Source of the DNA: Labrenzia sp. THAF82
GTDB taxonomy: Bacteria > Pseudomonadota > Alphaproteobacteria > Rhizobiales > Stappiaceae
Direction: 5' to 3'
NCBI RefSeq assembly: GCF_009363435.1
Contig: NZ_CP045354.1
Span: 3,562,501-3,626,500 of the forward strand
DNA: 64,000 bases
Position numbers and translations under genes: made by a program. The first letter of the stretch is position 1. Each line of letters starts with the position of its first letter. The notes under the pieces are model-generated. The model saw nothing but the letters and a program-made list of their open reading frames with translations. It was not told where the DNA came from and searched no databases. Positions 9,554 through 18,000 of the stretch are shown one piece after another.

Positions 9554-10047
9554 ACGTCCACAGCCCTCAGAATTACTTTGTCTACCGGCACGTGATCTCG
9601 TTCGAAGAGACCAATGTCGTCGGCAATGTCTATTTTGCCCGCCATGTCGCCTGGCAAGGTGCCTGCCGGGAAATGTTCCTGCGGGCCCATGCACCGTCAA
9701 CGCTGGATGAGATTGCGCGCGACCTGCGTCTCGTAACCGTCCGGGTTGCCTGCGACTACTACCAGGAACTTCAAGCCTTCGACGAAATCGAACTGAGGAT
9801 GAGCCTCGCCAACCAGGCCGGCAACCGCATCGAACTGAATTTCGACTACCGGGTCTCCAGAGGGGATGGCTGGCTGCAATGTGCGCGCGGCCAACAGGAG
9901 ATCCGGAGCATGCGTCAGCGAGAGGGGGCTCTTGTGCCCTGCTCTATCCCGCAAGGCATGGCCTCGGCACTTGTTGCCTTTGGACCCTCGTCTCCTCCGA
10001 TCGCAACGCATTCCCTGGAACCCAGTGAAGTCTCCCATGGAGGGTAA
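9550..10047 (+). CDS. Enediyne acyl-ACP thioesterase, E10/hot-dog family
   Basis: This 165-aa single-domain protein has the opening typical of enediyne E10 enzymes: YRHVISFEETNVVGNVYFARHVAWQ (read in short pieces, FEETN...GNVYF...WQG.CREMFL). It also has the conserved CDYYQEL and FDYRVSR strands of a 4-hydroxybenzoyl-CoA thioesterase-like hot-dog fold. E10 enzymes hydrolyse the polyene from the ACP of the iterative PKS. The chosen ATG at 9550 overlaps the pksE stop (ATGA), as expected for paired expression; a longer upstream frame exists but lies inside pksE. It completes the five-gene cassette. It is unlikely to be the release enzyme for the modular NRPS-PKS, which normally uses an integrated alpha/beta-hydrolase TE. 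Confidence 0.9.
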   Translation: MNVHSPQNYFVYRHVISFEETNVVGNVYFARHVAWQGACREMFLRAHAPSTLDEIARDLRLVTVRVACDYYQELQAFDEIELRMSLANQAGNRIELNFDYRVSRGDGWLQCARGQQEIRSMRQREGALVPCSIPQGMASALVAFGPSSPPIATHSLEPSEVSHGG

Positions 10048-10048
10048 A

Positions 10049-11362
10049 ATGAGCTTAATGGAACAACTGAAAACAACCCCGAAAGCAGCACCGACAGACT
10101 ACGCGGAACTCATTCTCGAGGAGTTGAACAATTACGTCTTTCCGAACGAAATCAGGGCACTCTACGCCCCTGAAATCTGGGCGGAAATCGAGGCCTCGGT
10201 CAAAGCCTTCAAGGACGCGTCTGGACGCTACAACACCAAGCGCCTGCGCCGCATTCTCATCAACGACAATCCGATCCTGGGAGAACGCGATGCCACCATC
10301 CGGGCGGACCAGGAAATCTGGGCCAAGGTGCGCAAGGCAAATCCGGATGTCGACTGGGTTGTGAACCGTATCCGCGACATGAAACCGGGCCGCGGACGAG
10401 TTTCGGCCCTGCTTGCCCTTCGCAAGCTGATCGACCGGGAACCGGACAAGGTCGAACGCGCACTGAATTCGCTTGCAACCGACACGCAACTTGCGGACAC
10501 GGACCTGACCGAATGGGCACGGATCTCCCTTCAGGAAATCGCCCTTCAGCGTGGCGGAAACTCCGCCGAAGTCCTGGCGAATTCGGCTTCGGACCGGCCG
10601 GTGCACTACACGCCGGGACAGGTCTTCGATGTCACGATGCCGCTGTATTTCGAATGCCGCGCCATCACCAAGATCGGCCAGGTGGAAATCGAGACCCAGA
10701 TTTCTCCGCTCTGGTTCACCGAAATCTTCGGCGATGCCATGGCCATGGTGAACGCGGCAACGTTCCAGAACGAACTGGTACTGGAAAAGCAGGTTGAGGG
10801 CCTCCATCCGGACGGTTCCATGCATTACGAGCATTTCCCGTTCGCCGGCGAGACGTCCGAGATCAGCCCGTCGGTTCACCGCCACAATTACTGGGCGTCC
10901 GTGCGCAGGCCGTTCTATGCCTCCGGCAAGGTGGAAGACGTTTCCAACAACCAGCCGGTCTATGCCGGCATGCCGATGACCTTCTTCCGCCTCGCCCATA
11001 CGTTCACGCATGAGCGTTACGCGGTGGCAGGCCAGCCCATGCCGGAATCCGTGCGCGGCATCTTCTTTGGTTTCGGCCACACGGATCCGCTGAATCTGAT
11101 CAAGAAGGCCGGCAACCTGGGCGTGGGCGATTTCCAGATCTCCCCGCGCATCAACCCGCACACCAATGAAGAAGCCAACACCATCTTCTTTGGAACCTTC
11201 TTCGGCAAGTTGCAGGGTTTGAAAGAAACCGGAGAAATCGCCTTGAACGCACGCAGCGTGCATTGCGATGCCAAAGGCCGACTGGACTATAACGGCGATG
11301 GCAGCATGGCGCCGGACCCGATCCGTCCCGACGATTGGGCCCAAGGTGGTTCCGGAAGCTGA
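10049..11362 (+). CDS. Unrecognised 437-aa soluble protein, candidate enediyne-pathway enzyme
   Basis: I do not recognise a family. The start at ATG 10049 is supported by a strong GGAGGG (10039-10044), 4 nt upstream. The N-terminal half looks helical and charged, with LRRILINDNPI near residue 70 and a Leu-rich stretch near 135-175. The C-terminal half looks like a mixed alpha/beta fold rich in aromatic and His residues: WFTEIFGDAMAMV, HYEHFPF, HRHNYWASVRRPFY, FFRLAHTFTHERY, FFGFGHTDP. These could bind metal or an aromatic cofactor, but no canonical motif is visible. No signal peptide or membrane helix is apparent. It sits one base after the E10 thioesterase stop and immediately before the AraC gene, so it is very probably cotranscribed with the enediyne cassette. 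Confidence 0.85.
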   Translation: MSLMEQLKTTPKAAPTDYAELILEELNNYVFPNEIRALYAPEIWAEIEASVKAFKDASGRYNTKRLRRILINDNPILGERDATIRADQEIWAKVRKANPDVDWVVNRIRDMKPGRGRVSALLALRKLIDREPDKVERALNSLATDTQLADTDLTEWARISLQEIALQRGGNSAEVLANSASDRPVHYTPGQVFDVTMPLYFECRAITKIGQVEIETQISPLWFTEIFGDAMAMVNAATFQNELVLEKQVEGLHPDGSMHYEHFPFAGETSEISPSVHRHNYWASVRRPFYASGKVEDVSNNQPVYAGMPMTFFRLAHTFTHERYAVAGQPMPESVRGIFFGFGHTDPLNLIKKAGNLGVGDFQISPRINPHTNEEANTIFFGTFFGKLQGLKETGEIALNARSVHCDAKGRLDYNGDGSMAPDPIRPDDWAQGGSGS

Positions 11363-11364
11363 AC

Positions 11365-12198
11365 ATGCTCGACTTCATTGCGACGGGCCCCGTTGGCGGG
11401 GCCCGGACGTCAGGCCTGCGGGACATTCTCCCGCAGGCGGACAAACCATTGGAACTCGCCCTGGCCCGCCGGGTGGTCCGCGCCTTCATCGAAAGGTTCC
11501 GGACCCAGATGGGAGAGCCCATGACGCTTCAGGACCTGGCGGAGGAAACAGGCTGTTCGACCTTCGGTGTCATCCGCGCGTTCCGCCGGCTCACCGGCGT
11601 CACACCGATGCGCTATCTCTCGATCCTGAGGCTTTACGAAGCCAAGAAGATGCTGTTGCAGTCGGATTTCAGCGTCATCCGCATCTGCTATGAAGTGGGG
11701 TACGAGAGCCTCGGCAGTTTCAATAATCGTTTCAAAGCCTTGACGGGCGTTACGCCGACGGGTCTGCGCGCCATCCGCGACACGCTGGATCCGGTCGACC
11801 TGCTGCCCAAATGCAGGCGCGACAACGCGGAAAACTTTCAAATTTGCGCGACGGTGCAATTCAAGGCCCGGGATTACTACGCCAAACTTGAGGACTTCCG
11901 CCTCAGCCCGACGATACAGCCGCCGGCATCCGGACGGATCATGGTTGCGTTTGCCGTGCCGTGGAGCAGCGACATCAACGCCCTTCTTCTCCCCGAGCAG
12001 GTCTTGCGCACAGATCCGATCGAAGGTCTGAACGCCAGCAAATGCACGCATGTGTCGCAACTCGACCTCCGGTCCTCGCATGAATTCGATCCGCCGGTGC
12101 TGCCGATCATCGCTTACGGACGGTGCAGCCAGATCGGACCGGCGGGCCATGAAACTGCCGGAGAAGGAGCAAGTCTTGTCCAATCTGTCCGGGTTTAA
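11365..12198 (+). CDS. AraC-family transcriptional regulator, probable cluster-situated regulator
   Basis: Residues about 20-145 carry two helix-turn-helix motifs of the AraC/XylS type: MTLQDLAEETGCSTFGVIRAFRRLTG and DFSVIRICYEVGYESLGSFNNRFKALTG (each split here as recognition helices). The DNA-binding half is N-terminal; the C-terminal 130 residues are an unrecognised domain that may sense a ligand, and the 277-aa length is normal. I prefer ATG 11365 because GGAAG at 11354-11358 sits 6 nt upstream; an in-frame TTG at 11335 lies within the preceding gene. It follows the unknown 437-aa gene by 2 nt and overlaps the methyltransferase gene by 50 nt. As the only regulator inside the cluster it is the best candidate for its control. 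Confidence 0.88.
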   Translation: MLDFIATGPVGGARTSGLRDILPQADKPLELALARRVVRAFIERFRTQMGEPMTLQDLAEETGCSTFGVIRAFRRLTGVTPMRYLSILRLYEAKKMLLQSDFSVIRICYEVGYESLGSFNNRFKALTGVTPTGLRAIRDTLDPVDLLPKCRRDNAENFQICATVQFKARDYYAKLEDFRLSPTIQPPASGRIMVAFAVPWSSDINALLLPEQVLRTDPIEGLNASKCTHVSQLDLRSSHEFDPPVLPIIAYGRCSQIGPAGHETAGEGASLVQSVRV

Positions 12199-12991
12199 TG
12201 TCTCAGAAGCCGAAGCGCGTCAGCAGGAGATCTATGCCGCTGCCGACAGCGAGATCTGGCGGCAGGCGGTTTACGAGCCGCTTCACGGAGGCTGGGACCT
12301 GGCCTGTATCGCTGGACGCCCGTTTTTGAATTTTATCATCAGCGACAGCGCGTTAGGCCCTCAGTCCAGCGTTTTGGAACTCGGCTCGGGCGCAGGTGCG
12401 GCCTGTGACTATCTCGCTAGCAGCAGCAATGCCGCCATTGTCGGGATCGAACGCAACGCTGCACAATGCGAGCGCGCCCGCGCGCGCAGATCCGACGTTC
12501 GCCCCGGCAGCCTGACATTTGTTTGCGCGGACGCAAGCAAATGGCGCGCGTCTTCGCCGAACTTCACCTGCGCCTACCTTCTGGATACGTTGTCGCTGGT
12601 CGATGATTGGGACGGCATGTTATCTGCGGCCCGTTCCGCCTTGCCGGAGGGACAGGCTCTCTATATCGCGGACCAGTGCGCGGGCGAAAACATCCAGGCC
12701 GACACCTTGCAACGAGCGTATCAACTCGACGGCTTCCTCGCACTCCGCCCGGCGGCCCATCTGCGGGAAGTCTTGAAAAATCAAAGATTTGGATCCGTTG
12801 AACAACGCGACGCCAACGCCGATGCCATTGCGGCTTTCAGCACCATGCAAGCCGCGCTCGGCCGTCTTTCGGCCACGCCCGCTTCAACGATCGATCCGGA
12901 TGTTCTCGCGGCCTGGTCGGAACTGACCGACTTTTACCTCGCTGCGTTCAAGAACCGCGAGCTCGTTTACACCCGGACCAAGGCCTGGTGA
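12149..12991 (+). CDS. SAM-dependent methyltransferase (class I)
   Basis: The 280-aa protein has the class I motif I VLELGSGAGAACDYL near residue 76, followed by the acidic motif II (VGIERN) and the FVCADASKW motif near 130, which together form a Rossmann-fold SAM site. The acceptor is unknown; O-, N- or C-methylation of the cluster product is plausible. The ATG at 12149 has only a weak ribosome site; an in-frame TTG at 12175 preceded by GAGAAGGAG (12161-12169) is an alternative start that reduces the overlap with the araC gene. It ends tail-to-tail with the DUF899 gene, the two stop codons abutting within TGATCA. Confidence 0.85.
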   Translation: MKLPEKEQVLSNLSGFNVSEAEARQQEIYAAADSEIWRQAVYEPLHGGWDLACIAGRPFLNFIISDSALGPQSSVLELGSGAGAACDYLASSSNAAIVGIERNAAQCERARARRSDVRPGSLTFVCADASKWRASSPNFTCAYLLDTLSLVDDWDGMLSAARSALPEGQALYIADQCAGENIQADTLQRAYQLDGFLALRPAAHLREVLKNQRFGSVEQRDANADAIAAFSTMQAALGRLSATPASTIDPDVLAAWSELTDFYLAAFKNRELVYTRTKAW

Positions 12992-13576
12992 TCAGAGAGG
13001 TTCGAAGCCGTCTTCGGCGTCCCGCGGCAGCAGCTCCAGGAAACTGTAGACAGGGTTGAACTTGTCATGCGGGCCGAAATAGGCCATCGCGAAGCGCCTG
13101 ATGGTTCCCTCGCCATCCAGAGTGAAAGTCGATGTGCCCGGAAGCATCCCGGCATCCTCTCCCTCGCGCCGGAAAAAGCCCATATCCTCGGTGAACGAGG
13201 TCTGCCCAGCATCTGCCATTTTGAACCGCCATTCGCGTTCCTTGCTGGCAGCTTTCTGGCGCTCGACCGGGTCATGATTGATCATGGCAACGGCCGTGAC
13301 CTGTTCAAGCTGGCCAAGCAGGCCATTGAGACCGTCCGCCCACATGCTGCAATACCGGCACCCGGTCCCCATATTGTGGATCACGATGAGTTTCTTATGA
13401 TCGCCGAAAAGCTGGCTTAGCCGTACGGGACCGTCCCAACCCTGAAATTCATGATCTGGAACGGCGGTGGCCTTCACTTCTGCCCGCAGCGACTGAATTT
13501 TCGCTTCCAATTGTCCGAGCTGGTCCTCAAGCCGGTAAAGCTCGTCAATCTTGCTGATCTGGTTCATGTCAGTCAT
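12992..13576 (-). CDS. DUF899 thioredoxin-like family protein
   Basis: This 194-aa protein begins with a coiled-coil-like helix (DELYRLEDQLGQLEAKIQSL, shortened) and continues with a thioredoxin-like fold: IVIHNMGTGCRYCSMW near residue 65, FTLDGEGTIRRF near 150, and the aromatic/acidic tail PVYSFLELLPR. The C-x-x-C pair (CRYC) could be redox active. DUF899 proteins are peroxiredoxin-like or thioredoxin-like and of unproven role. Its ATG overlaps the stop of the P450 gene upstream (ATGA on the minus strand), so the pair forms a small operon. A role in redox tailoring or in protection against radical damage is inference. Confidence 0.8.
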   Translation of the reverse strand: MTDMNQISKIDELYRLEDQLGQLEAKIQSLRAEVKATAVPDHEFQGWDGPVRLSQLFGDHKKLIVIHNMGTGCRYCSMWADGLNGLLGQLEQVTAVAMINHDPVERQKAASKEREWRFKMADAGQTSFTEDMGFFRREGEDAGMLPGTSTFTLDGEGTIRRFAMAYFGPHDKFNPVYSFLELLPRDAEDGFEPL

Positions 13577-14862
13577 CTCCTTCGCGAGTCTGGAGCACTG
13601 CCCGTTTCAACAGGCAAACACTTCAATCCTCTGAGACCAATGCTGCCCGACCAGACCGGCTGGTCAGAGGCCAGAACAAGATCTGGGCAATGCCTCAAAA
13701 GCGCTTCGACCGCGGACCGCACTTCGGCCCGTGCCAGCGTAACCCCAAGGCAGGCGTGAACACCATGACCGAAAGAAATGTGAGGATTGGGCGCGCGGGC
13801 AATGTCGAAGCGCCCGGGGTTGTCGAAGACGGCTTCGTCATGGTTTGCCGAACCGATCACCACACCCACCGGGCTGCCTTGCTCGATCACCTTGCCGCCG
13901 AGCAATGTTGTTTCCCTGGTAAACCGGAAGGTGATCTGCGAGGGCGAATTGAACCTGGCGAATTCTTCAATCGCCGGCCCGATCAACCCGGGAGTGTCCT
14001 TCAGACGGGCAAATTGATCCCGATGGGTGAGCAAAGCCTGAAGGCCGTTGCCAATCAGGTTGACGGTGGTTTCGTGGCCGGCGAAGACCAGCAGCGCGAG
14101 GGTTGCAAGCAGATCGTCCCGCGGGACTGGATTGTTCAAGGCCCCCTTGGAAAGCTGTGCGATCAGCCCATCAGGGGTTCCGCCGTGCTTTCCCTCAAGT
14201 ACACCATCGAGATACTCGGACATTTCCCGTGCGGTCAGTGCGCCGTTTCTGCGCGTGGCGTCAAACGTTTCGGCCGTGCAGAAATCCAAACCTTCAAGCA
14301 AGGCCGCGGACCAGCGAACCAGCCGCGGCATGTCCTTGTCAGGCAAGCCGAGGATATGGCCGATGATTTTGCGGGGCAAAGCCAGCGCGAGATCCTGCAT
14401 CAGGTCTGCCCGAGGTTTCGCTGCGATGGCGATCGCCAGGTCTTGTGCCGTCCGTTCGATGAGAGGTTTAAAGTCCTGAATGGCATTGCTTGAAAAGGCG
14501 CCGGCCACACACTGGCGCATGCGGGTGTGGAACGGAGCGTCCCTGAAAATGAACCACCGGCCGAGCATGTCATAGAGCGGCAAATACTCCGGAGGTGGCG
14601 CCGGTAATCCTTCCGGCGCAGCAGAAAGCGGATCAGCGGCAAAATTCGGATCGGCGAGAACGGTCTTAGCCTCCGCGTGACCAAAGACATACCAGCACCC
14701 CGGCCCCATCTGGTCCGGCGCCGCTCCCCAGTTCACGGCCCCTTTCCGGCGCCAGTCTTGATAGGCGGCATAGGGGTCCGCTCGAAAATCCGAAGAAAAG
14801 GGATCAAATCCGCGGTCTTTGTCGGAGGACCCGGATTTTATTATCCGTTCGGCAGTCGTCAT
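13573..14862 (-). CDS. Bacterial cytochrome P450 monooxygenase (CYP)
   Basis: The protein has the P450 haem ligand loop FGHGVHACLG near residue 375, the I-helix AGHETT near 265 and the ExxR-type K-helix region EEFARF near 305, in a length (429 aa from this start) typical of soluble bacterial CYPs. It lies divergent from the NRPS-PKS gene and is probably a tailoring oxygenase of the locus. The start is uncertain: ATG 14862 (MTTAER) is typical for the family but has a poor ribosome site, while an upstream in-frame ATG at 14916, preceded by GAAGAAG, would add 18 residues. It precedes and overlaps the DUF899 gene. Confidence 0.9.
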   Translation of the reverse strand: MTTAERIIKSGSSDKDRGFDPFSSDFRADPYAAYQDWRRKGAVNWGAAPDQMGPGCWYVFGHAEAKTVLADPNFAADPLSAAPEGLPAPPPEYLPLYDMLGRWFIFRDAPFHTRMRQCVAGAFSSNAIQDFKPLIERTAQDLAIAIAAKPRADLMQDLALALPRKIIGHILGLPDKDMPRLVRWSAALLEGLDFCTAETFDATRRNGALTAREMSEYLDGVLEGKHGGTPDGLIAQLSKGALNNPVPRDDLLATLALLVFAGHETTVNLIGNGLQALLTHRDQFARLKDTPGLIGPAIEEFARFNSPSQITFRFTRETTLLGGKVIEQGSPVGVVIGSANHDEAVFDNPGRFDIARAPNPHISFGHGVHACLGVTLARAEVRSAVEALLRHCPDLVLASDQPVWSGSIGLRGLKCLPVETGSAPDSRRR

Positions 14863-15075
14863 GACGCAGGCTCGATAACCAGTTTTAGTCTGTTTTACAG
14901 TCTGAAGCCGCACCATTGCAGTAGTCTTCTTCAGGATTGCGCGCACACACCAATGTGACTGCAATCTCGAATAAGCCCGCCTGCGGGCCGCTGACTACGC
15001 TTTTCCCATGGCCAGATACTTGTTCGCAGCTGCGCCTGTTGGGCGGGGCGAACGCTCAGTTGCAGGAGCGGCGTT
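14863..15075. promoter_or_regulatory. Divergent promoter region between P450 and NRPS-PKS genes
   Basis: This 213-bp spacer separates the P450 gene (minus) from the NRPS-PKS gene (plus) and should hold both promoters. It contains a perfect dyad GCCCGC-CT-GCGGGC at 14975-14988, a repeated AGTCTG at 14887 and 14899, and the ten bases ATAAGCCCGC at 14971-14980. That ten-mer also occurs in the other divergent promoter of the cluster near 47421. No clear -35/-10 pair could be assigned by eye. Confidence 0.45.
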
Positions 15076-18000
15076 TTGACCGATCTGATCGACTCCGGAC
15101 TACGCCGTTTGGCGCAAACCGACGCGTCCAGGGTCGCTCTGGTCGACCGGGAGGAAAGGCTTACTTACGCCGACCTCGAAGACCGTTGCCGCGCCCTATG
15201 GGACTGGACTGGGCAAAAGGAAATTGCACCCGGATCGCCTGTGGCCCTGCATTTTGAGGACAGGAAAGCGCTGGTGGTGACGCTCGTGGCGCTGGTCCGC
15301 GCCGGTATCCCATCAATTGTTCTTGACCCGGCCGATCCCGGAGAGCGCCACAGAGACATTTGCCTGCAGGCCGGCGTGACGGCGATCCTCTGCGATCAGC
15401 TCTCAACGAGTTCAAGCACCGAAAGACGGCTCCAGCTCGACCCCTTTTCACTTACCTCGAATACATCTTGCAGCCTTCCTGTGCCCGATCCATCGGATGC
15501 GGCCTATCTTGTTGCCACATCCGGATCGACCGGCAGGCCGAAATGCGTACGCATGCCCCATCGGGCGCTTGCTCCGCTGCTGCGCCACGAGCAAGACCGG
15601 TATGTTGACGCACCACCTCCTGTGGTCCTGCAATGCGCGGCGCCTGGCTTTGATGTCTTTTTCCAGGAAGTGTTCGTCACGCTCAATGCCGGCGGGCGCC
15701 TGGTTTTGTGCGCTGAGGACACGAGGCGTCGGCCGGCCCTCATGCTTCGGGCGGCCGCGGCTTGCGATGCCACACGACTGTTTATGACGCCATCGCAACT
15801 CCAGACCCTCGCCTTGGCCGCTGATCGGGAAGGTCATCTGCCCCTGAACTTGAAGGAAATCACTTCGGCGGGTGAAGCCTTGACTCTAACACCGGCCATC
15901 CGGCGCCTGTTTGACCGCCTTCCCGACACCCATCTGGTCAATCAATACGGTCCTTGCGAAACCCATGTGGTCACCGAATTCAGTCTGTCTCCGCCTGTTT
16001 CCCAAGCCGGGGAGCGCGTGCCGATCGGCAGGCCGATTGATCCTTCAACGGTTGAACTGCGCGACAAGGACGGCGGCACGATCGAAGGCGCGGGCACAGG
16101 AGAGCTGATCGTCTCGGCGCCATGTGTTGCCGACGGCTATCTGACAGACGGCCGGTTGGCGCCATTCCCTCAAGGCGAAGCAGGTGCGATCTACCGGACA
16201 GGAGACCGGGTCAGGCGCGACGAGACGGGCACGCTCCACTTTCTTGGCCGAATGGACGACCAGATGCTGGTGCGCGGACGGCGCGTCGAACCGGGGGAGA
16301 TCGAGACCGCGCTCTTGGCTTGTGAAGGGGTCGGCGCCGCCGCGGTTCGTCACTTCCAGCCGCCGCAGGGACCACCTTTCCTGACTGCCTATGTCTGCGG
16401 AGAAACACCTGCCACGCATTTGTCTTACGACCAACTGAACAGCTTCACAGCCGCCCATCTGCCGGCCGGACTGCGGCCGCAACGATGGGTTATTCTGACA
16501 GAACTTCCCCGCACCTCCTCCGGCAAGCTGGACCGTGCGGCACTGCCAGATCCTGACCTTGGTGACGCGGAGTGTTCGAAGGTTTCGGCGGAGGAGCAAG
16601 CGGTTGCGAACATTATCGCAGATGTGCTGCAACTGGATCACGTTCCGGTCACCGCCGATTTCATCGAGCTGGGCGGTGACAGCCTGAGGGCGGGACTGCT
16701 GCTTGACCGCCTTACTGCCAGTTTCGGCCGCGCGTTTGGCTTCGACCTACTGGTTGACAAACGAACGGCCAGAGACATCGCGGCCATCATCCCCGAATTG
16801 CCGCGCTTGCCCGAAGCCGATCTTCAAAGCACCGAAGCGTCCACTCTTTCGGGTCTTCAATTGGCCTATCTGTTTGCGCGGGATCCGGAAGTTGAACTCG
16901 GTGGATTTGCCGCGGGTATCTGTTTCGAAGCCGTTCTGCCCGCATTCGATTTACCCCGCGCGCAGGCGGCCGTCGACCGGCTGCTGGCACGCCACGACTG
17001 GTTGCTCTGTGGCGTAGACAGGGACGGCCGGCGAACCCGGCAGGGGCCCTCTCCGGTGTTGACCATAGAGGATTTGAGCGGCTTGCGCGACGCCACGCTT
17101 GCTCACCAGGAGGAGAAGCTCCGCCTGCAAGTGGCAAGCCTGGAAACGGCGCCAACCTCCGCGCCTCTTTTCCGCTTCGCGCTGGCGCGTCTGCCCAAAG
17201 GCAAAACACGTCTGTTCGGCTTCTTCGATCTGCTGCTTGGCGATTTTGCAACGCTGCAGGCGCTCTCCCGTGAGTTGCTCGGTCTCTATAATGGCGACAG
17301 CGCTTCGAGAGACACGGCAGCGCCGGTCAGTGCAGATGCACCCTCGCCAATTCTGACTGACCAAAAGACTATTGCGGAAATCATACCCCTTCCACCGGCA
17401 CCGGCCCTGCCTAGGCGTTCTGGTACCCCTTCCATTGTGCCCGGTTCCTTTTGCCGCCGGCAAGGATTTCTGTCTCGTTCACGCTGGCTGACAATTAAAA
17501 CCAGGGCGGCGCGCTACAACGTGACGCCAACCGCCGTCCTTTCGTCTCTCTACGCTCTGGTCCTCGCCCATTGGAGCGAAACGCCGCACTTTTCGCTCAA
17601 CATGCCCGGTTCCACGCCGATGACGGGTGCCCCTTCTGTCGGCGACAGGAGTTTTGCAGCCGTGGTTCCCTTCGACCTGAGGAAACCGAAAGCCTTCCAC
17701 GAGCGGATCCGGGACACACAAACACAGGTGTGGCGGGCCCTAACCCAGGCGCGCCGGCCGGACGCCTCGCGGGCGCGTTTTGGTGAAACCGGATTGCTGC
17801 CCGTCATTTTCACCAGCCTTTTGGGATACGAACTTGATGTTGCTGAGGCAGCGTTGCTTGGTTGGGGACCGTTCGCCGCGAACGGCCACGTTCAGACGCC
17901 TCAGGTTCTGATCGACCATCACACCGGCGAACTCCTCGGAGCCCTGCATTACAATTGGGATGTGGTGGACGGCGCGTTTCCCGACGGATTGATCGGGAAG

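Noticed and set aside
8393-9700. Long antisense open frame (435 codons) opposite the end of pksE
   Set aside because: It lies wholly opposite pksE and the thioesterase, whose domains are clear; composition is that of a codon-position shadow.
9550-10047. Release thioesterase for the modular line
   Set aside because: The sequence is of the enediyne E10 hot-dog type and is coupled to pksE; it lacks the alpha/beta-hydrolase TE features.
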